Shown: in pieces, positions 48,518 to 58,041 of the stretch | Position numbering within the stretch: position 1 is the first letter of the stretch | Layout of the letters: each line of letters begins with the position of its first letter | From: Cytophagales bacterium | Lineage (GTDB): Bacteria; Bacteroidota; Bacteroidia; Cytophagales; Cyclobacteriaceae | Assembly (NCBI GenBank): GCA_027317105.1 | Contig: DAHVFH010000035.1 | Span: 1-64,000 of the forward strand | Reading direction: 5' to 3' | DNA: 64,000 bases | Program-made: the position numbers and the translations under genes | The notes under the pieces: model-generated | What the model was told of the DNA's origin: nothing | Database searches by the model: none | The model's input: only the letters and a program-made list of their open reading frames with translations

Positions 48518-49675
48518 CTAAATCATTTCCATTGCCCTTGCTCTTGTTTCGCTATCCGTTGCTAAATAATCCTCCAATGTTGGGCTCTTGATATAACTTG
48601 TTTTCGCCATACATTGTTCAATCACCCTCGTCATTTCAAAGAAACCCAAATTGTCCTTTAAAAATTCCGTTACCGCCACTTCATTCGCTGCATTGAGCAC
48701 GCAGGGCATGTTTCCGGCTTTGCCCATTGCCTCAAATGAAAGCGCAAGATTACGAAAAGTTTCGGTATCGGGCTTTTCAAAAGTGAGCGTAGAATATTTT
48801 GCGAAATCAAACCTTGGAAAATCAGAAAGAAGTCGTTCCGGGTAGGTCAGGGCAAACTGGATGGGCAAACGCATATCAGGCAAGCCAAGTTGCGCTTTAA
48901 TCGAGCCATCGCGAAACTGAACCAACGAATGAATAATGGACTGTGGATGAACCACCACTTCGATTTGATCGGCCTTTAATCCAAAAAGCCATTTTGCCTC
49001 AATTACTTCGAGCCCCTTATTCATTAAGGTAGCCGAATCTATTGTGACTTTAGCACCCATAGTCCAATTGGGATGTTTAAGTGCCTGAACTTTCGTTATC
49101 TCTATCAGGTCTGCTTTTTTCTTGCCACGAAAGGGACCTCCCGATGCGGTAAGAATTATTTTTTCAATAGGATTATGGAATTCCCCCACCAGGCATTGAA
49201 AAATAGCCGAATGTTCGGAGTCGATCGGGAAAATATTCACGCCTTTTTCCCTGGCTAATTTTGTGATCAGTTCACCCGCCACCACCAGTGTTTCCTTGTT
49301 GGCCAACGCAATATTTTTTCCTGACTCAATCGCTTTAATAGTTGGTTTCAAGCCTGCAAATCCAACAAGCGCAGTTAATACCAAATCAATGGTACTCATT
49401 TCAACAATGGACGCCAGCGCATTTTCACCGGCAAATACTTTGATATCCAATGGCACCAATTCTGCTTTGACTTTTTCGTACAAATCTTCATTGACAATAA
49501 CCACGGCATTCGGCTTGAATTTCTTCGCCTGCGCTATTAATAGGTCCGCATTATTTTGGGCCGTAAGCACTTCCACTTCAAAATAATCCGAATGTGATGC
49601 GATAACCTCTAAGGCTTGGGTGCCAATTGAGCCCGTAGAGCCTAAAATCGCGATATGTTTTTTATCCTCCGTCAT
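48518..49675 (-). CDS. dxr: 1-deoxy-D-xylulose 5-phosphate reductoisomerase
   Basis: The 385-residue enzyme has the NADPH-binding start HIAILGSTGSIGTQALEVI, LANKETLVVAGELI, the metal-site motif FPIDSEHSAIFQCLVG and TASGGPFRGKK. It catalyses the first committed step of the MEP pathway, giving 2-C-methyl-D-erythritol 4-phosphate. Its start lies 1 bp from the end of the glycosyltransferase gene. Confidence 0.97.
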   Translation of the reverse strand: MTEDKKHIAILGSTGSIGTQALEVIASHSDYFEVEVLTAQNNADLLIAQAKKFKPNAVVIVNEDLYEKVKAELVPLDIKVFAGENALASIVEMSTIDLVLTALVGFAGLKPTIKAIESGKNIALANKETLVVAGELITKLAREKGVNIFPIDSEHSAIFQCLVGEFHNPIEKIILTASGGPFRGKKKADLIEITKVQALKHPNWTMGAKVTIDSATLMNKGLEVIEAKWLFGLKADQIEVVVHPQSIIHSLVQFRDGSIKAQLGLPDMRLPIQFALTYPERLLSDFPRFDFAKYSTLTFEKPDTETFRNLALSFEAMGKAGNMPCVLNAANEVAVTEFLKDNLGFFEMTRVIEQCMAKTSYIKSPTLEDYLATDSETRARAMEMI

Positions 49676-49676
49676 G

Positions 49677-50669
49677 CTACCTCATTAATGAACTATAGTG
49701 CCTTCCATTCAGGCCACGATTTAAATAAAAAATACCAATCCGAAAGATCGTATAAAAAAAGCTTACATAATTTTTAATAAAAAAAGGCCGAGCACGGATA
49801 GCATTAACCATATTCAAAAAAGCCAAATCCGTTAGTCCCCAATACAAATGAAAAAAAGCTTGGTGCCTTGAAAAGAATGATGGATCACGATCGTACTCAT
49901 CTTGGATATCCTTTATAAACAAATCAGCTTGATCTGGATTATCTTTTTGCAAACAATCTTGACCATTCTCTCTTCTTTGTTGGGAAAGGAAACCTATGAG
50001 TAGGTGTAAATTAAGATTTCGTACAGTGACTTTTTTTCGCGTTACGGAGGTCTTCAATATCCTGTAAAAATAAAGAGGCTCTTGCAGATTAGTGGAAGGA
50101 AAACGATCTAAAATCCGGCACGATAAATCGGCATCCGCGTGGTTATCTATAAAATACAAACGATAAAAATCAGGAAACGCATTAATCACCTCTCTCCTCA
50201 TGATTGTGGATGGCCCCAAAAATTGAGATTGATTTAATGCCGCTACTCTCAGTTGAATTAAGTCGGATTGTAACTTCATCTCGCGCACCAAATGCCCCTG
50301 TTCATCCATAGCCCAATACGAACTTCCACACATATAAAGTGAAGGATCTTCTTCCATTACTTCCATTTGTTTTTCCAATCGGCTGGGATGCGAAATATCA
50401 TCAGCATCGGTAATAGTGAAAAAAGGAGTTGTGATTTTCGTTACAAGTCCGTTTACTGTCCTGACTCTGCCTTTGTTTTCTGTGTAAGAGAAAATTTTTA
50501 TCCTGGAATCGTTAAAGGTTTTAATAATTTTCAATGAATTGTCTATGGAACCATCATCGACAATCCACAATTCAAAATCACGGAAGGTTTGGTTTAACAA
50601 ACTTTCAATGGCATCACGAACAAACGCAGCAGCATTGTAAGTGGGCATGATAATGGTGAGTTGGGGCAT
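49677..50669 (-). CDS. Family 2 glycosyltransferase
   Basis: The 330-residue protein has the GT-A start LTIIMPTYNAAAFVRDAIES, the nucleotide-binding VDDGSIDNS and the DxD-type motif FTITDADDISHPSRLE. The last 100 residues include a hydrophobic stretch and may hold an acceptor-binding helix. Such enzymes transfer sugars in surface polysaccharide or glycolipid synthesis; donor and acceptor are unknown. It leads the dxr-rseP group and lies 31 bp after the HepT-like gene. Confidence 0.87.
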   Translation of the reverse strand: MPQLTIIMPTYNAAAFVRDAIESLLNQTFRDFELWIVDDGSIDNSLKIIKTFNDSRIKIFSYTENKGRVRTVNGLVTKITTPFFTITDADDISHPSRLEKQMEVMEEDPSLYMCGSSYWAMDEQGHLVREMKLQSDLIQLRVAALNQSQFLGPSTIMRREVINAFPDFYRLYFIDNHADADLSCRILDRFPSTNLQEPLYFYRILKTSVTRKKVTVRNLNLHLLIGFLSQQRRENGQDCLQKDNPDQADLFIKDIQDEYDRDPSFFSRHQAFFHLYWGLTDLAFLNMVNAIRARPFFIKNYVSFFYTIFRIGIFYLNRGLNGRHYSSLMR

Positions 50670-50700
50670 AGTTCACTAAAAAGAAAGAAATATATGCTAC

Positions 50701-51036
50701 TTAAAGGGTCGAGTGGATTTCTTTTAAATCAATTAAAAGAATGGGAAGTTCTTTTGTTACAGAGACCCAAACTGTTTCCAGATCAACGTGCAAATAGTCA
50801 TGAATGAGTTTATCACGCATTCCCGTCATTTTCTTCCATGGAATGTCTGAATAGGCGCTTTTAAATTCAAGTTTTATTCGTTTCGTTGCCTCTCCGAATA
50901 TTTCAAAGTTTCTTACCACCGCATCCTGTACCATAAAATGCATGTTGAAAGACTCCTCATTCATTCCGTCAGTATCGGAAAGTATACTTCGGATACTATC
51001 TAAAATATGATCGATGTAAACTTTATTCTCCTTCAT
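50701..51036 (-). CDS. hepT: HepT-like RNase toxin (DUF86)
   Basis: The 111-residue helical protein has the HepT catalytic motif R-x4-H-x-Y in MRDKLIHDYLHVD. HepT toxins are RNases kept inactive by AMP-adding MntA antitoxins. It overlaps the MntA-like gene upstream by 4 bp (51033-51036), the usual arrangement. It may be an active toxin, since no frameshift is visible. Confidence 0.85.
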   Translation of the reverse strand: MKENKVYIDHILDSIRSILSDTDGMNEESFNMHFMVQDAVVRNFEIFGEATKRIKLEFKSAYSDIPWKKMTGMRDKLIHDYLHVDLETVWVSVTKELPILLIDLKEIHSTL

Positions 51037-51317
51037 GGGAGGATAGACAGATAATCTTTCTCCACATAGGGTCTAATATACTTGCTCAATGCCCCTTCGG
51101 TAACCAAATCAACTTTGATTCCTAAACTCTCAGACAAATTTTGCTCAATACCAACGAGATCCAATAAACTAATCTGAACACCAAAATCTACAAGAATATC
51201 CAAATCACTCTGAGGTCTATTTTCACCTCTGGCATAGGATCCAAAAACGCCTACCCTTTTTGGATGATAAGGCATTAGGTTTCTAATAATTAAGTCTTTT
51301 TGATCTTTGGAAATCAT
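51033..51317 (-). CDS. mntA: MntA-like nucleotidyltransferase antitoxin
   Basis: The 94-residue minimal nucleotidyltransferase has the GSX10DXD motif GSYARGENRPQSDLDILVDF. It is expected to add AMP to the Tyr of the HepT-like partner and so block it. Length fits this family. The pair is the only complete toxin-antitoxin module in the window. Confidence 0.85.
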   Translation of the reverse strand: MISKDQKDLIIRNLMPYHPKRVGVFGSYARGENRPQSDLDILVDFGVQISLLDLVGIEQNLSESLGIKVDLVTEGALSKYIRPYVEKDYLSILP

Positions 51318-51435
51318 AAAGCAAATTTAACTATTTTAAACACTTCAGTAAATTCAGTTATCTGCCTTTCAATAAATACCACTTAGTTTCATTTGACCAA
51401 ACGCAACTTCAATCGTATTAGTGGTAATTTTCCGT

Positions 51436-52002
51436 ATGGATCAGGAAGCCGAACTAGACCTAATAAAAAAAGCAATGAAAGGCGATGCCGTTGCCTTCCG
51501 TTTATTGGTAGAAGCACACCAAGGCCTAGCGTATTCCATCGCGTTTAGGTTTACACGCAATGAACAAGAATCAGAAGACATTGTGCAAGAGGCGTTTTTA
51601 AAAATATGGAAGAATATTTTACGGTATGAGAGGGAGTTCCGGTTCAAAACCTGGCTTTCAAAAATTGTAACGAACCTCAGTCTTGATTATTTGAAATCAG
51701 CTTATAAGAAAAATAATATTGATAAAAACGCGAATGACTATACAATGATCGCTACTTCAGATGAGAACAAATTAGAGGCAGACGAATTGAAAGGTATCGT
51801 TTATCAACTTGCTGAACAGTTAACCAAAAAACAAAAAGCGGTATTTGTTCTTCGCGATCTTGAACAATTGGAATCAGAAGAGGTTTGCCGTATTCTGCAA
51901 CTATCAAACGGAAACATGAAGAGCAATTTGTACTATGCACGATTAAAAATCAAGGAAGGACTACAGAAAATTTATAAAAATGATGAACTGCAACGATTAT
52001 AA
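51436..52002 (+). CDS. ECF RNA polymerase sigma factor
   Basis: The product is 188 residues from ATG 51436; a GTG start at 51421 is possible. Region 2 is visible in SEDIVQEAFLKIWKNILRYE and WLSKIVTNLSLDYLKSAYKK, region 4 in KQKAVFVLRDLEQLESEEVC. It overlaps the next gene (zinc-finger anti-sigma), so it is probably controlled by it. The regulon and signal are unknown. Confidence 0.9.
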   Translation: MDQEAELDLIKKAMKGDAVAFRLLVEAHQGLAYSIAFRFTRNEQESEDIVQEAFLKIWKNILRYEREFRFKTWLSKIVTNLSLDYLKSAYKKNNIDKNANDYTMIATSDENKLEADELKGIVYQLAEQLTKKQKAVFVLRDLEQLESEEVCRILQLSNGNMKSNLYYARLKIKEGLQKIYKNDELQRL

Positions 52003-52507
52003 AAAAAGCATATTCCTATATGCTGAACTTTCCACTTTGGAAAAAGCAGAAGTAGACATGCACATTAAAGGCTGCGACAATTGCTTTGCCTTATTTCATG
52101 CCACTCAAAAAATGCAAATCAGCTTAAACCGAATCGCTCAGGTAAAAGTAGCTCCCGAAAATGCCGCAAAACTGACACGTGCTATAATGACCAAAATTAA
52201 TGGAACGACAGCATCAAAATGGCACCACTTTTTTACACTATCGTTTCATTCTCCATCATTAAAAATTTCTTTAAGCCTCCTCTCAGCATTGATAATCGTG
52301 ACGTTTTCACTTGAATCTTTTAACCATTCTATTCTATCAAAACAATTTTTGAAGCAACCGAGCCAAGGATCGGTCACCTTAGATTCCAAAGTTTTTCGCG
52401 AGAAAGCATCTCAAAGAAAAGGTAAGGCCTCGTTTTTTGTAGATTGTCTTTCACCATTTAAGTCCAATCAATATTCTCTGGAATGTTTAAAGAATAAATT
52501 TAAATGA
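51980..52507 (+). CDS. Zinc-finger anti-sigma-like membrane protein
   Basis: The 175-residue protein has the HC2-type zinc site (about residues 27-34: MHIKGCDNCFALF, H-x3-C-x2-C, plus Cys4 upstream) typical of ZAS-domain anti-sigma factors, and a membrane helix at about 92-110 (LKISLSLLSALIIVTFSLE). It begins inside the sigma gene (about 23 bp overlap), which supports a cognate pair. The C-terminal part is outside the cytoplasm and shows no known domain. I infer the role from these features. Confidence 0.78.
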   Translation: MMNCNDYKKSIFLYAELSTLEKAEVDMHIKGCDNCFALFHATQKMQISLNRIAQVKVAPENAAKLTRAIMTKINGTTASKWHHFFTLSFHSPSLKISLSLLSALIIVTFSLESFNHSILSKQFLKQPSQGSVTLDSKVFREKASQRKGKASFFVDCLSPFKSNQYSLECLKNKFK

Positions 52508-53568
52508 AATCGAAACCTTCAAAAGACATGAGAAAAGTAAACATCATCAGCGCTCTTGGGATTGCCGTTATCATGATGGGCTGTGAAAATCCGATGACAT
52601 TTCGAACCAAAGTAAATGAAGATGGTTCGCTTGAAAAAACCATTATTTTCGAAAAGGCAGAAGCGAAGACTGAGTTCAGCAATGTATTTGGGATCAGCGA
52701 AAAAAATAGCTGGATAGCCAGGGTAAATAAGCCGTATGACTCTGCTCGAGTAAAATCAAACAAGGACAATTTTAAAATCCAGTTCAGTAAACATTTTGAT
52801 AGCGACCAGCAAATGAACATGGAACTCGACAAGCGAATGGATACCCTTTTTCAAATTCATGCCAAATTCGAAAAAAAATTTAGGTGGTTTTATACCTATA
52901 TCCGCTATTCCGAAACGATTCGTCCGATCAACCGTTTCAAAATGGTTAACCCAAAAGATTTTTTCACAACCGAGGACAGCTTGTTTATTCAGCGACTTCC
53001 TGCAGAAGGAAAAACTATTTCGAAAGCTGACAGTGTCTCCTTACTTTTATTAAACGAAAAGGTAGCCGACCACTTCGCCAACATGGGATTGTTCAGAGAG
53101 ATTTATCACACCCTGGAAGAGGTCATTAAAAGAAATTTAGCTGATAAAAAATGGCTTGACACACTCCAAAAGAACGAAGAGGTTATTTACAAGCTTATCG
53201 AAAAAGAAAATGGAATTAGCGATTTCGTAACGAAAGTGACGGACGACTTAAAAATTCCTTTACCAAAACTAAAAGCCACCAAAAACTTTAACGAGTTATC
53301 GAAAGAACTCAACGCCAGGATTAATTTCATGAGCTTCGCCCGCGATGGAAAATACAATAATGAATTTGAAATGCCATGGACCGTGGTTGCCTCCAATGCC
53401 GATTCGATCAATGGAAATAAATTGTATTGGCAACCCGTGGTTCAAAAATTTATTTACATGGACTATGAAATGTTTGCCGAAAGCAGGCGACTAAATTTAT
53501 GGGCGGTAGTGGTGTCGCTTGCGATTATTGGCCTCACCGTTTTTGTGTTAAGAAAGAAAACTACTTAA
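52504..53568 (+). CDS. Hypothetical lipoprotein of sigma operon
   Basis: The 354-residue product has a lipobox (GIAVIMMGCENP, Cys about 26), and a single hydrophobic segment at the very C-terminus (AVVVSLAIIGLTVFVLR) followed by KKTT. The body is charged and likely mostly helical or beta mixed. I recognise no domain. It overlaps the anti-sigma gene by 4 bp, so it is the third gene of an operon and possibly the target or sensor of this sigma system. Confidence 0.75.
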   Translation: MKSKPSKDMRKVNIISALGIAVIMMGCENPMTFRTKVNEDGSLEKTIIFEKAEAKTEFSNVFGISEKNSWIARVNKPYDSARVKSNKDNFKIQFSKHFDSDQQMNMELDKRMDTLFQIHAKFEKKFRWFYTYIRYSETIRPINRFKMVNPKDFFTTEDSLFIQRLPAEGKTISKADSVSLLLLNEKVADHFANMGLFREIYHTLEEVIKRNLADKKWLDTLQKNEEVIYKLIEKENGISDFVTKVTDDLKIPLPKLKATKNFNELSKELNARINFMSFARDGKYNNEFEMPWTVVASNADSINGNKLYWQPVVQKFIYMDYEMFAESRRLNLWAVVVSLAIIGLTVFVLRKKTT

Positions 53569-53758
53569 AGCTGGTAACCGGTCAACTCAGTCGCAATCTT
53601 TCTATCGTTGCTTAATCGTGGCATTTTGTTTTGCACAAAGTCAATAATTTTCTTATACGATTTATTTTTGTCCTCAATCCGATCAACCAAAAACCGTAAG
53701 GTTTGAATATGACCCTGAATTCTCTCGTCTGATAAAAGATCTGTCTCAATAGTGGTGA
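53569..53758 (-). pseudogene. Duplicated 3'-end of GH3-like gene
   Basis: Directly past the GH3-like stop on the minus strand there is a further frame, without a start codon, that encodes about 64 residues and ends with NKMPRLSNDRKIATELTGYQL. The last 20 residues repeat the C-terminus of the GH3-like protein (NKMPRLSNDRKIASELSKF); at DNA level 53582-53633 matches 53777-53828, with 32 identical bases in a row. The preceding part (DLLSDERIQGHIQTLRFLVD) does not match the neighbour. It reads in a different frame from the GH3 gene, so it is not an extension. I see it as a partial tandem copy or a remnant of a second gene. Confidence 0.6.
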
Positions 53759-55258
53759 TTATTCAAGAACAAATTTACTCAACTCACTCGCTATTTTCCT
53801 ATCGTTGCTTAATCGTGGCATTTTGTTTTGTCCACCCAGTTTGCCTTGTGATTTCATGTAGTCGATAAACGCATTCTTTTTTAAGGAAGTGATGATGAGC
53901 GTTCGCAAAATATTTCCCGCGATCAGATCATCGTAATACACATTGAGCTGGCGCAACTGATGATCCAATTCCAACGCAAAAGAATCTAAGTTGGCTGGAG
54001 GATTTCCAAATTCAATAAACCATTCGTGGTGCGGCATTCCTTCGGCAGGTGAAACATTGGGCGCTACCGTAAACTCGACCAACTCTACTTCCGGAAATTT
54101 TTGACATGTAAATTTCATGGCTTTCTCTACTTCTTCACCAATTACATGCTCGCCAAAAGCAGAAATAAAATGTTTAATCCTTCCGCTCACGATAATTCGG
54201 TACGGATGCTTTGAAACAAATTTCACGGTATCGCCAATCGAGTAGCCCCAAAGCCCGGCATTGCTATTGATCACCACCGCGTAATTCTTACCCAACTCCA
54301 CTTCACTGATCATCAACCGCGAAGGTTTTTCATTAAAATATTCTTCCGTTGGAATGAATTCATAGAAAATCCCGGCATTTAAAAGCAACAGCAAACCTTC
54401 TTCGTTTTGCGAATCCTGGTAGGCAATAAATCCCTCCGATGCCGGATAGGTTTCGATGGAATCAACTTTCTTTCCGATCGTTTCAAAAAGTTTCGCGCGA
54501 TAAGGTTCAAAATTTACGCCACCGTACACAAACATGGAAAAGTTGGGAAACACGTCTTTGATCTTTTTCCCTGTACGTTCCACAATCCGGTCAAAGTACA
54601 TTTGCGCCCAAGGCGGTATGCCGGAAATCAACGTCATGTCAGCTTGGATAGTCTCGTCAATAATTTTATCGAGTTTCTCTTCCCAGTCCTCAATGCAATT
54701 GGTGGCGTAACTTGGTTTTTGATTGGTCCGCAAATAACCAGGCACATGGTGGTTCACGATTCCAGAAAGCCGCCCCGTTTTTATGCCTGCTTTCTTCGTC
54801 AACTCTGGACTCCCCGACAAAAAAATCAAGCCGCCATCAAGAAATGTGGCATTGCCGGTTTCATGCACATAACTTAATAAGGCATTTCGCGCTCCGTTAA
54901 TATGATTGGGGACGGAATCTTTTGTGATCGGAATATATTTTGTGCCTGAGGTAGTGCCTGAGGTTTTCGCGAAATACTCCGGCTTTCCCTTCCATAAGAT
55001 ATTTTCTTCTCCATGAAGTACTTTTTCAACATACGGTTTCAATGCCTCATAATCCCGAACCGGAACCTGCTTTTTAAATTCTTCGTGAGATTTGATTTGC
55101 TCAAAGCCATGGTCAGTACCGAAAAGTGTTTTTTTTCCACCTTCCATAAGTGACTTAAAAACCTTTTGCTGATATAAATCAGGGTTTGAAGACCATGTTT
55201 TGGTTTCTTTTGCGATGAACGCAGCGAAGGGTTTTGCTAAAACAGAACGAATGCCCAT
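53759..55258 (-). CDS. GH3-like acyl-adenylate/amide synthetase
   Basis: The 499-residue protein belongs to the GH3 superfamily, the ANL-type acid-amido synthetases first known from plant auxin conjugation. Landmarks are FAKTSGTTSGTKYIPIT (ATP phosphate loop), FVYGGVNFEPYRAKL, ETYPASEGFIAYQD and VKFVSKHPYRIIVSGR. Bacteroidota members are common, yet their substrates are unknown; they probably adenylate a carboxylate. A partial tandem copy of its 3'-end follows directly. There is a long upstream region (233 bp) with the atpD promoter on the other side. Confidence 0.88.
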   Translation of the reverse strand: MGIRSVLAKPFAAFIAKETKTWSSNPDLYQQKVFKSLMEGGKKTLFGTDHGFEQIKSHEEFKKQVPVRDYEALKPYVEKVLHGEENILWKGKPEYFAKTSGTTSGTKYIPITKDSVPNHINGARNALLSYVHETGNATFLDGGLIFLSGSPELTKKAGIKTGRLSGIVNHHVPGYLRTNQKPSYATNCIEDWEEKLDKIIDETIQADMTLISGIPPWAQMYFDRIVERTGKKIKDVFPNFSMFVYGGVNFEPYRAKLFETIGKKVDSIETYPASEGFIAYQDSQNEEGLLLLLNAGIFYEFIPTEEYFNEKPSRLMISEVELGKNYAVVINSNAGLWGYSIGDTVKFVSKHPYRIIVSGRIKHFISAFGEHVIGEEVEKAMKFTCQKFPEVELVEFTVAPNVSPAEGMPHHEWFIEFGNPPANLDSFALELDHQLRQLNVYYDDLIAGNILRTLIITSLKKNAFIDYMKSQGKLGGQNKMPRLSNDRKIASELSKFVLE

Positions 55259-55373
55259 GAGACAAAAATAGCCACAGATTCCAGAGATACCAGTGATTAA
55301 GATTTTTGACGAAAAATTAAAGCCTATTTTTTGGTCTTAAGTTCAAATAGTTGGCTGAAAGTGGGAGTTGTCA

Positions 55374-55404
55374 TTTGTATAAACCCGCGAAAAACATACT
55401 TTTG
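55374..55404 (+). promoter_or_regulatory. atpD promoter
   Basis: TTTG (55374-55377) and TACTTTTG (55397-55404) are separated by 19 bases, a full match to the Bacteroidota sigma-A consensus. It predicts a start near 55410, which gives an untranslated leader of about 80 bases that includes an 18-bp palindrome (55420-55437). Confidence 0.7.
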
Positions 55405-55419
55405 CGGTCGGATTTTTTA

Positions 55420-55437
55420 CCCCGAAAGCTTTCGGGG
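55420..55437. repeat. Perfect 18-bp palindrome in atpD leader
   Basis: CCCCGAAAGCTTTCGGGG is self-complementary without a loop. In the RNA it could form a stem of seven pairs with a four-base loop, close to the 5' end of the predicted atpD transcript; in DNA it could be an operator. It lacks a T-run, so it is not a terminator. Confidence 0.55.
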
Positions 55438-55479
55438 CTAACGATCCTCAAAAACCTAAATATCAACGAATTAACATAA

Positions 55480-57000
<1,521 letters not shown>

Positions 57001-57008
57001 AATAATTC

Positions 57009-57051
57009 AAGAATCAAAATTCCAAATTCAAAGTTTGGGATTTTGATTCTT
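57009..57051 (+). promoter_or_regulatory. Hairpin between atpD and atpC
   Basis: AAGAATCAAAATTCC (57009-57023) pairs with GGGATTTTGATTCTT (57037-57051) around a 13-base loop, 15 pairs with one G-U. Some bases later T7 occurs. It could reduce read-through into atpC or protect the atpD mRNA 3' end, adjusting subunit dose. Role is inference. Confidence 0.5.
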
Positions 57052-57073
57052 AAACTTTGATTTTTTTAATTCC

Positions 57074-57319
57074 ATGCATTTAGAAATTATCACACCCGAG
57101 AAAAAAATCTTTGAAGGAGACGTACATATTGCCACGTTCCCCGGAACCGATGGCTCTTTTCAGGTGATGAATAATCACGCTCCTTTGGTTTCCTTGCTTA
57201 AGGACGGCATAGTCGTTTACAAAACGAAAGAAGAAACGGAAGAGGTAAAAATTACCGGTGGTGTGGTGGAAGTACTTAAGAATAAAGTGATTGTCTTAGC
57301 GGATGGAATCCGGTACTAA
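57074..57319 (+). CDS. atpC: F1-ATP synthase subunit epsilon (short form)
   Basis: The 81-residue protein is the N-terminal beta-sandwich domain of the epsilon subunit (MHLEIITPEKKIFEGDVHIA, FPGTDGSFQVMNNHAPLVSLL). The C-terminal helical hairpin that inhibits ATPase in E. coli (about 135 residues in total) is absent, as is typical for Bacteroidota. Its stop overlaps the convergent YqcC-like stop by 4 bp (57316-57319). Confidence 0.92.
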   Translation: MHLEIITPEKKIFEGDVHIATFPGTDGSFQVMNNHAPLVSLLKDGIVVYKTKEETEEVKITGGVVEVLKNKVIVLADGIRY

Positions 57320-58032
57320 ATTTCTTCATTTCTTTCTTCTCTATTCGGATAATCTTTTTTGAATTGCTCCTGGTATTTTACAATTGCCTCCTCGTGATTG
57401 TAAGGAGCGGCCACAACATCTCCTTTTTCTACAGCCATAGCGGCCTTTCGTATTCGCAGCCTTTCTTTCGATGAGGTCGTTCGATCCGAAGCAGTAAACA
57501 AGAGTTGCGCAATTGCTTTTCTCCCTTCTTCGTTAGTATTGGAAAGAAAAATATCGAAGGTTTGTAATTGAGCTTCCAGCGCATCGCCTTCGAATGATGG
57601 GAGGACCTCAGCCAATTGATAAACCACAACAGGTAATGGCAAATCATCCACTGAACCGCCAAGGATAGCTTGACCTGAAAATTCGTTGAGGTCAGGGAGC
57701 GATTGATCGGATAGCGAATTTATCAATTCATCTAATTCGGAAAGAAGCTGGATAAGCTTGTCAGCTTCGGGATCACCATCAAACACGCGCACCGCATACA
57801 CACCCACATTGCTTTCAGAGGGAAAGGCTGCCTGCTCTTTCACAATCTCTTTAATGGTATCAATCAGGATAAACTGAATCCATTGCTCGAACTTCATGGT
57901 TTCACTTCCAAATGCGCCCATGTTCTCAAATTTTTCTTCAGGCAAAGGAATTTCATCCCAACGATTGAGGGCTTTGAGCTCCGCTTCAATTTCATTGGCT
58001 TTGGAAAGGGTGTGTTTGTATCGATCAGTCAA
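57316..58032 (-). CDS. YqcC (DUF446)-like protein with C-terminal extension
   Basis: Residues about 1-105 resemble the small helical YqcC/DUF446 family (KANEIEAELKALNRWDEIPLP, MKFEQWIQFILIDTIKEI, NVGVYAVRVFDGD, and LIQLLSELDELIN). E. coli YqcC has about 109 residues, while this protein is 238 long. The second half (about 115-238) is acidic and helical, with no recognised domain. Function is unknown. It follows the DUF4421 gene by 9 bp on the same strand. Confidence 0.75.
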   Translation of the reverse strand: MTDRYKHTLSKANEIEAELKALNRWDEIPLPEEKFENMGAFGSETMKFEQWIQFILIDTIKEIVKEQAAFPSESNVGVYAVRVFDGDPEADKLIQLLSELDELINSLSDQSLPDLNEFSGQAILGGSVDDLPLPVVVYQLAEVLPSFEGDALEAQLQTFDIFLSNTNEEGRKAIAQLLFTASDRTTSSKERLRIRKAAMAVEKGDVVAAPYNHEEAIVKYQEQFKKDYPNREERNEEI

Positions 58033-58041
58033 TTTTCTTTT

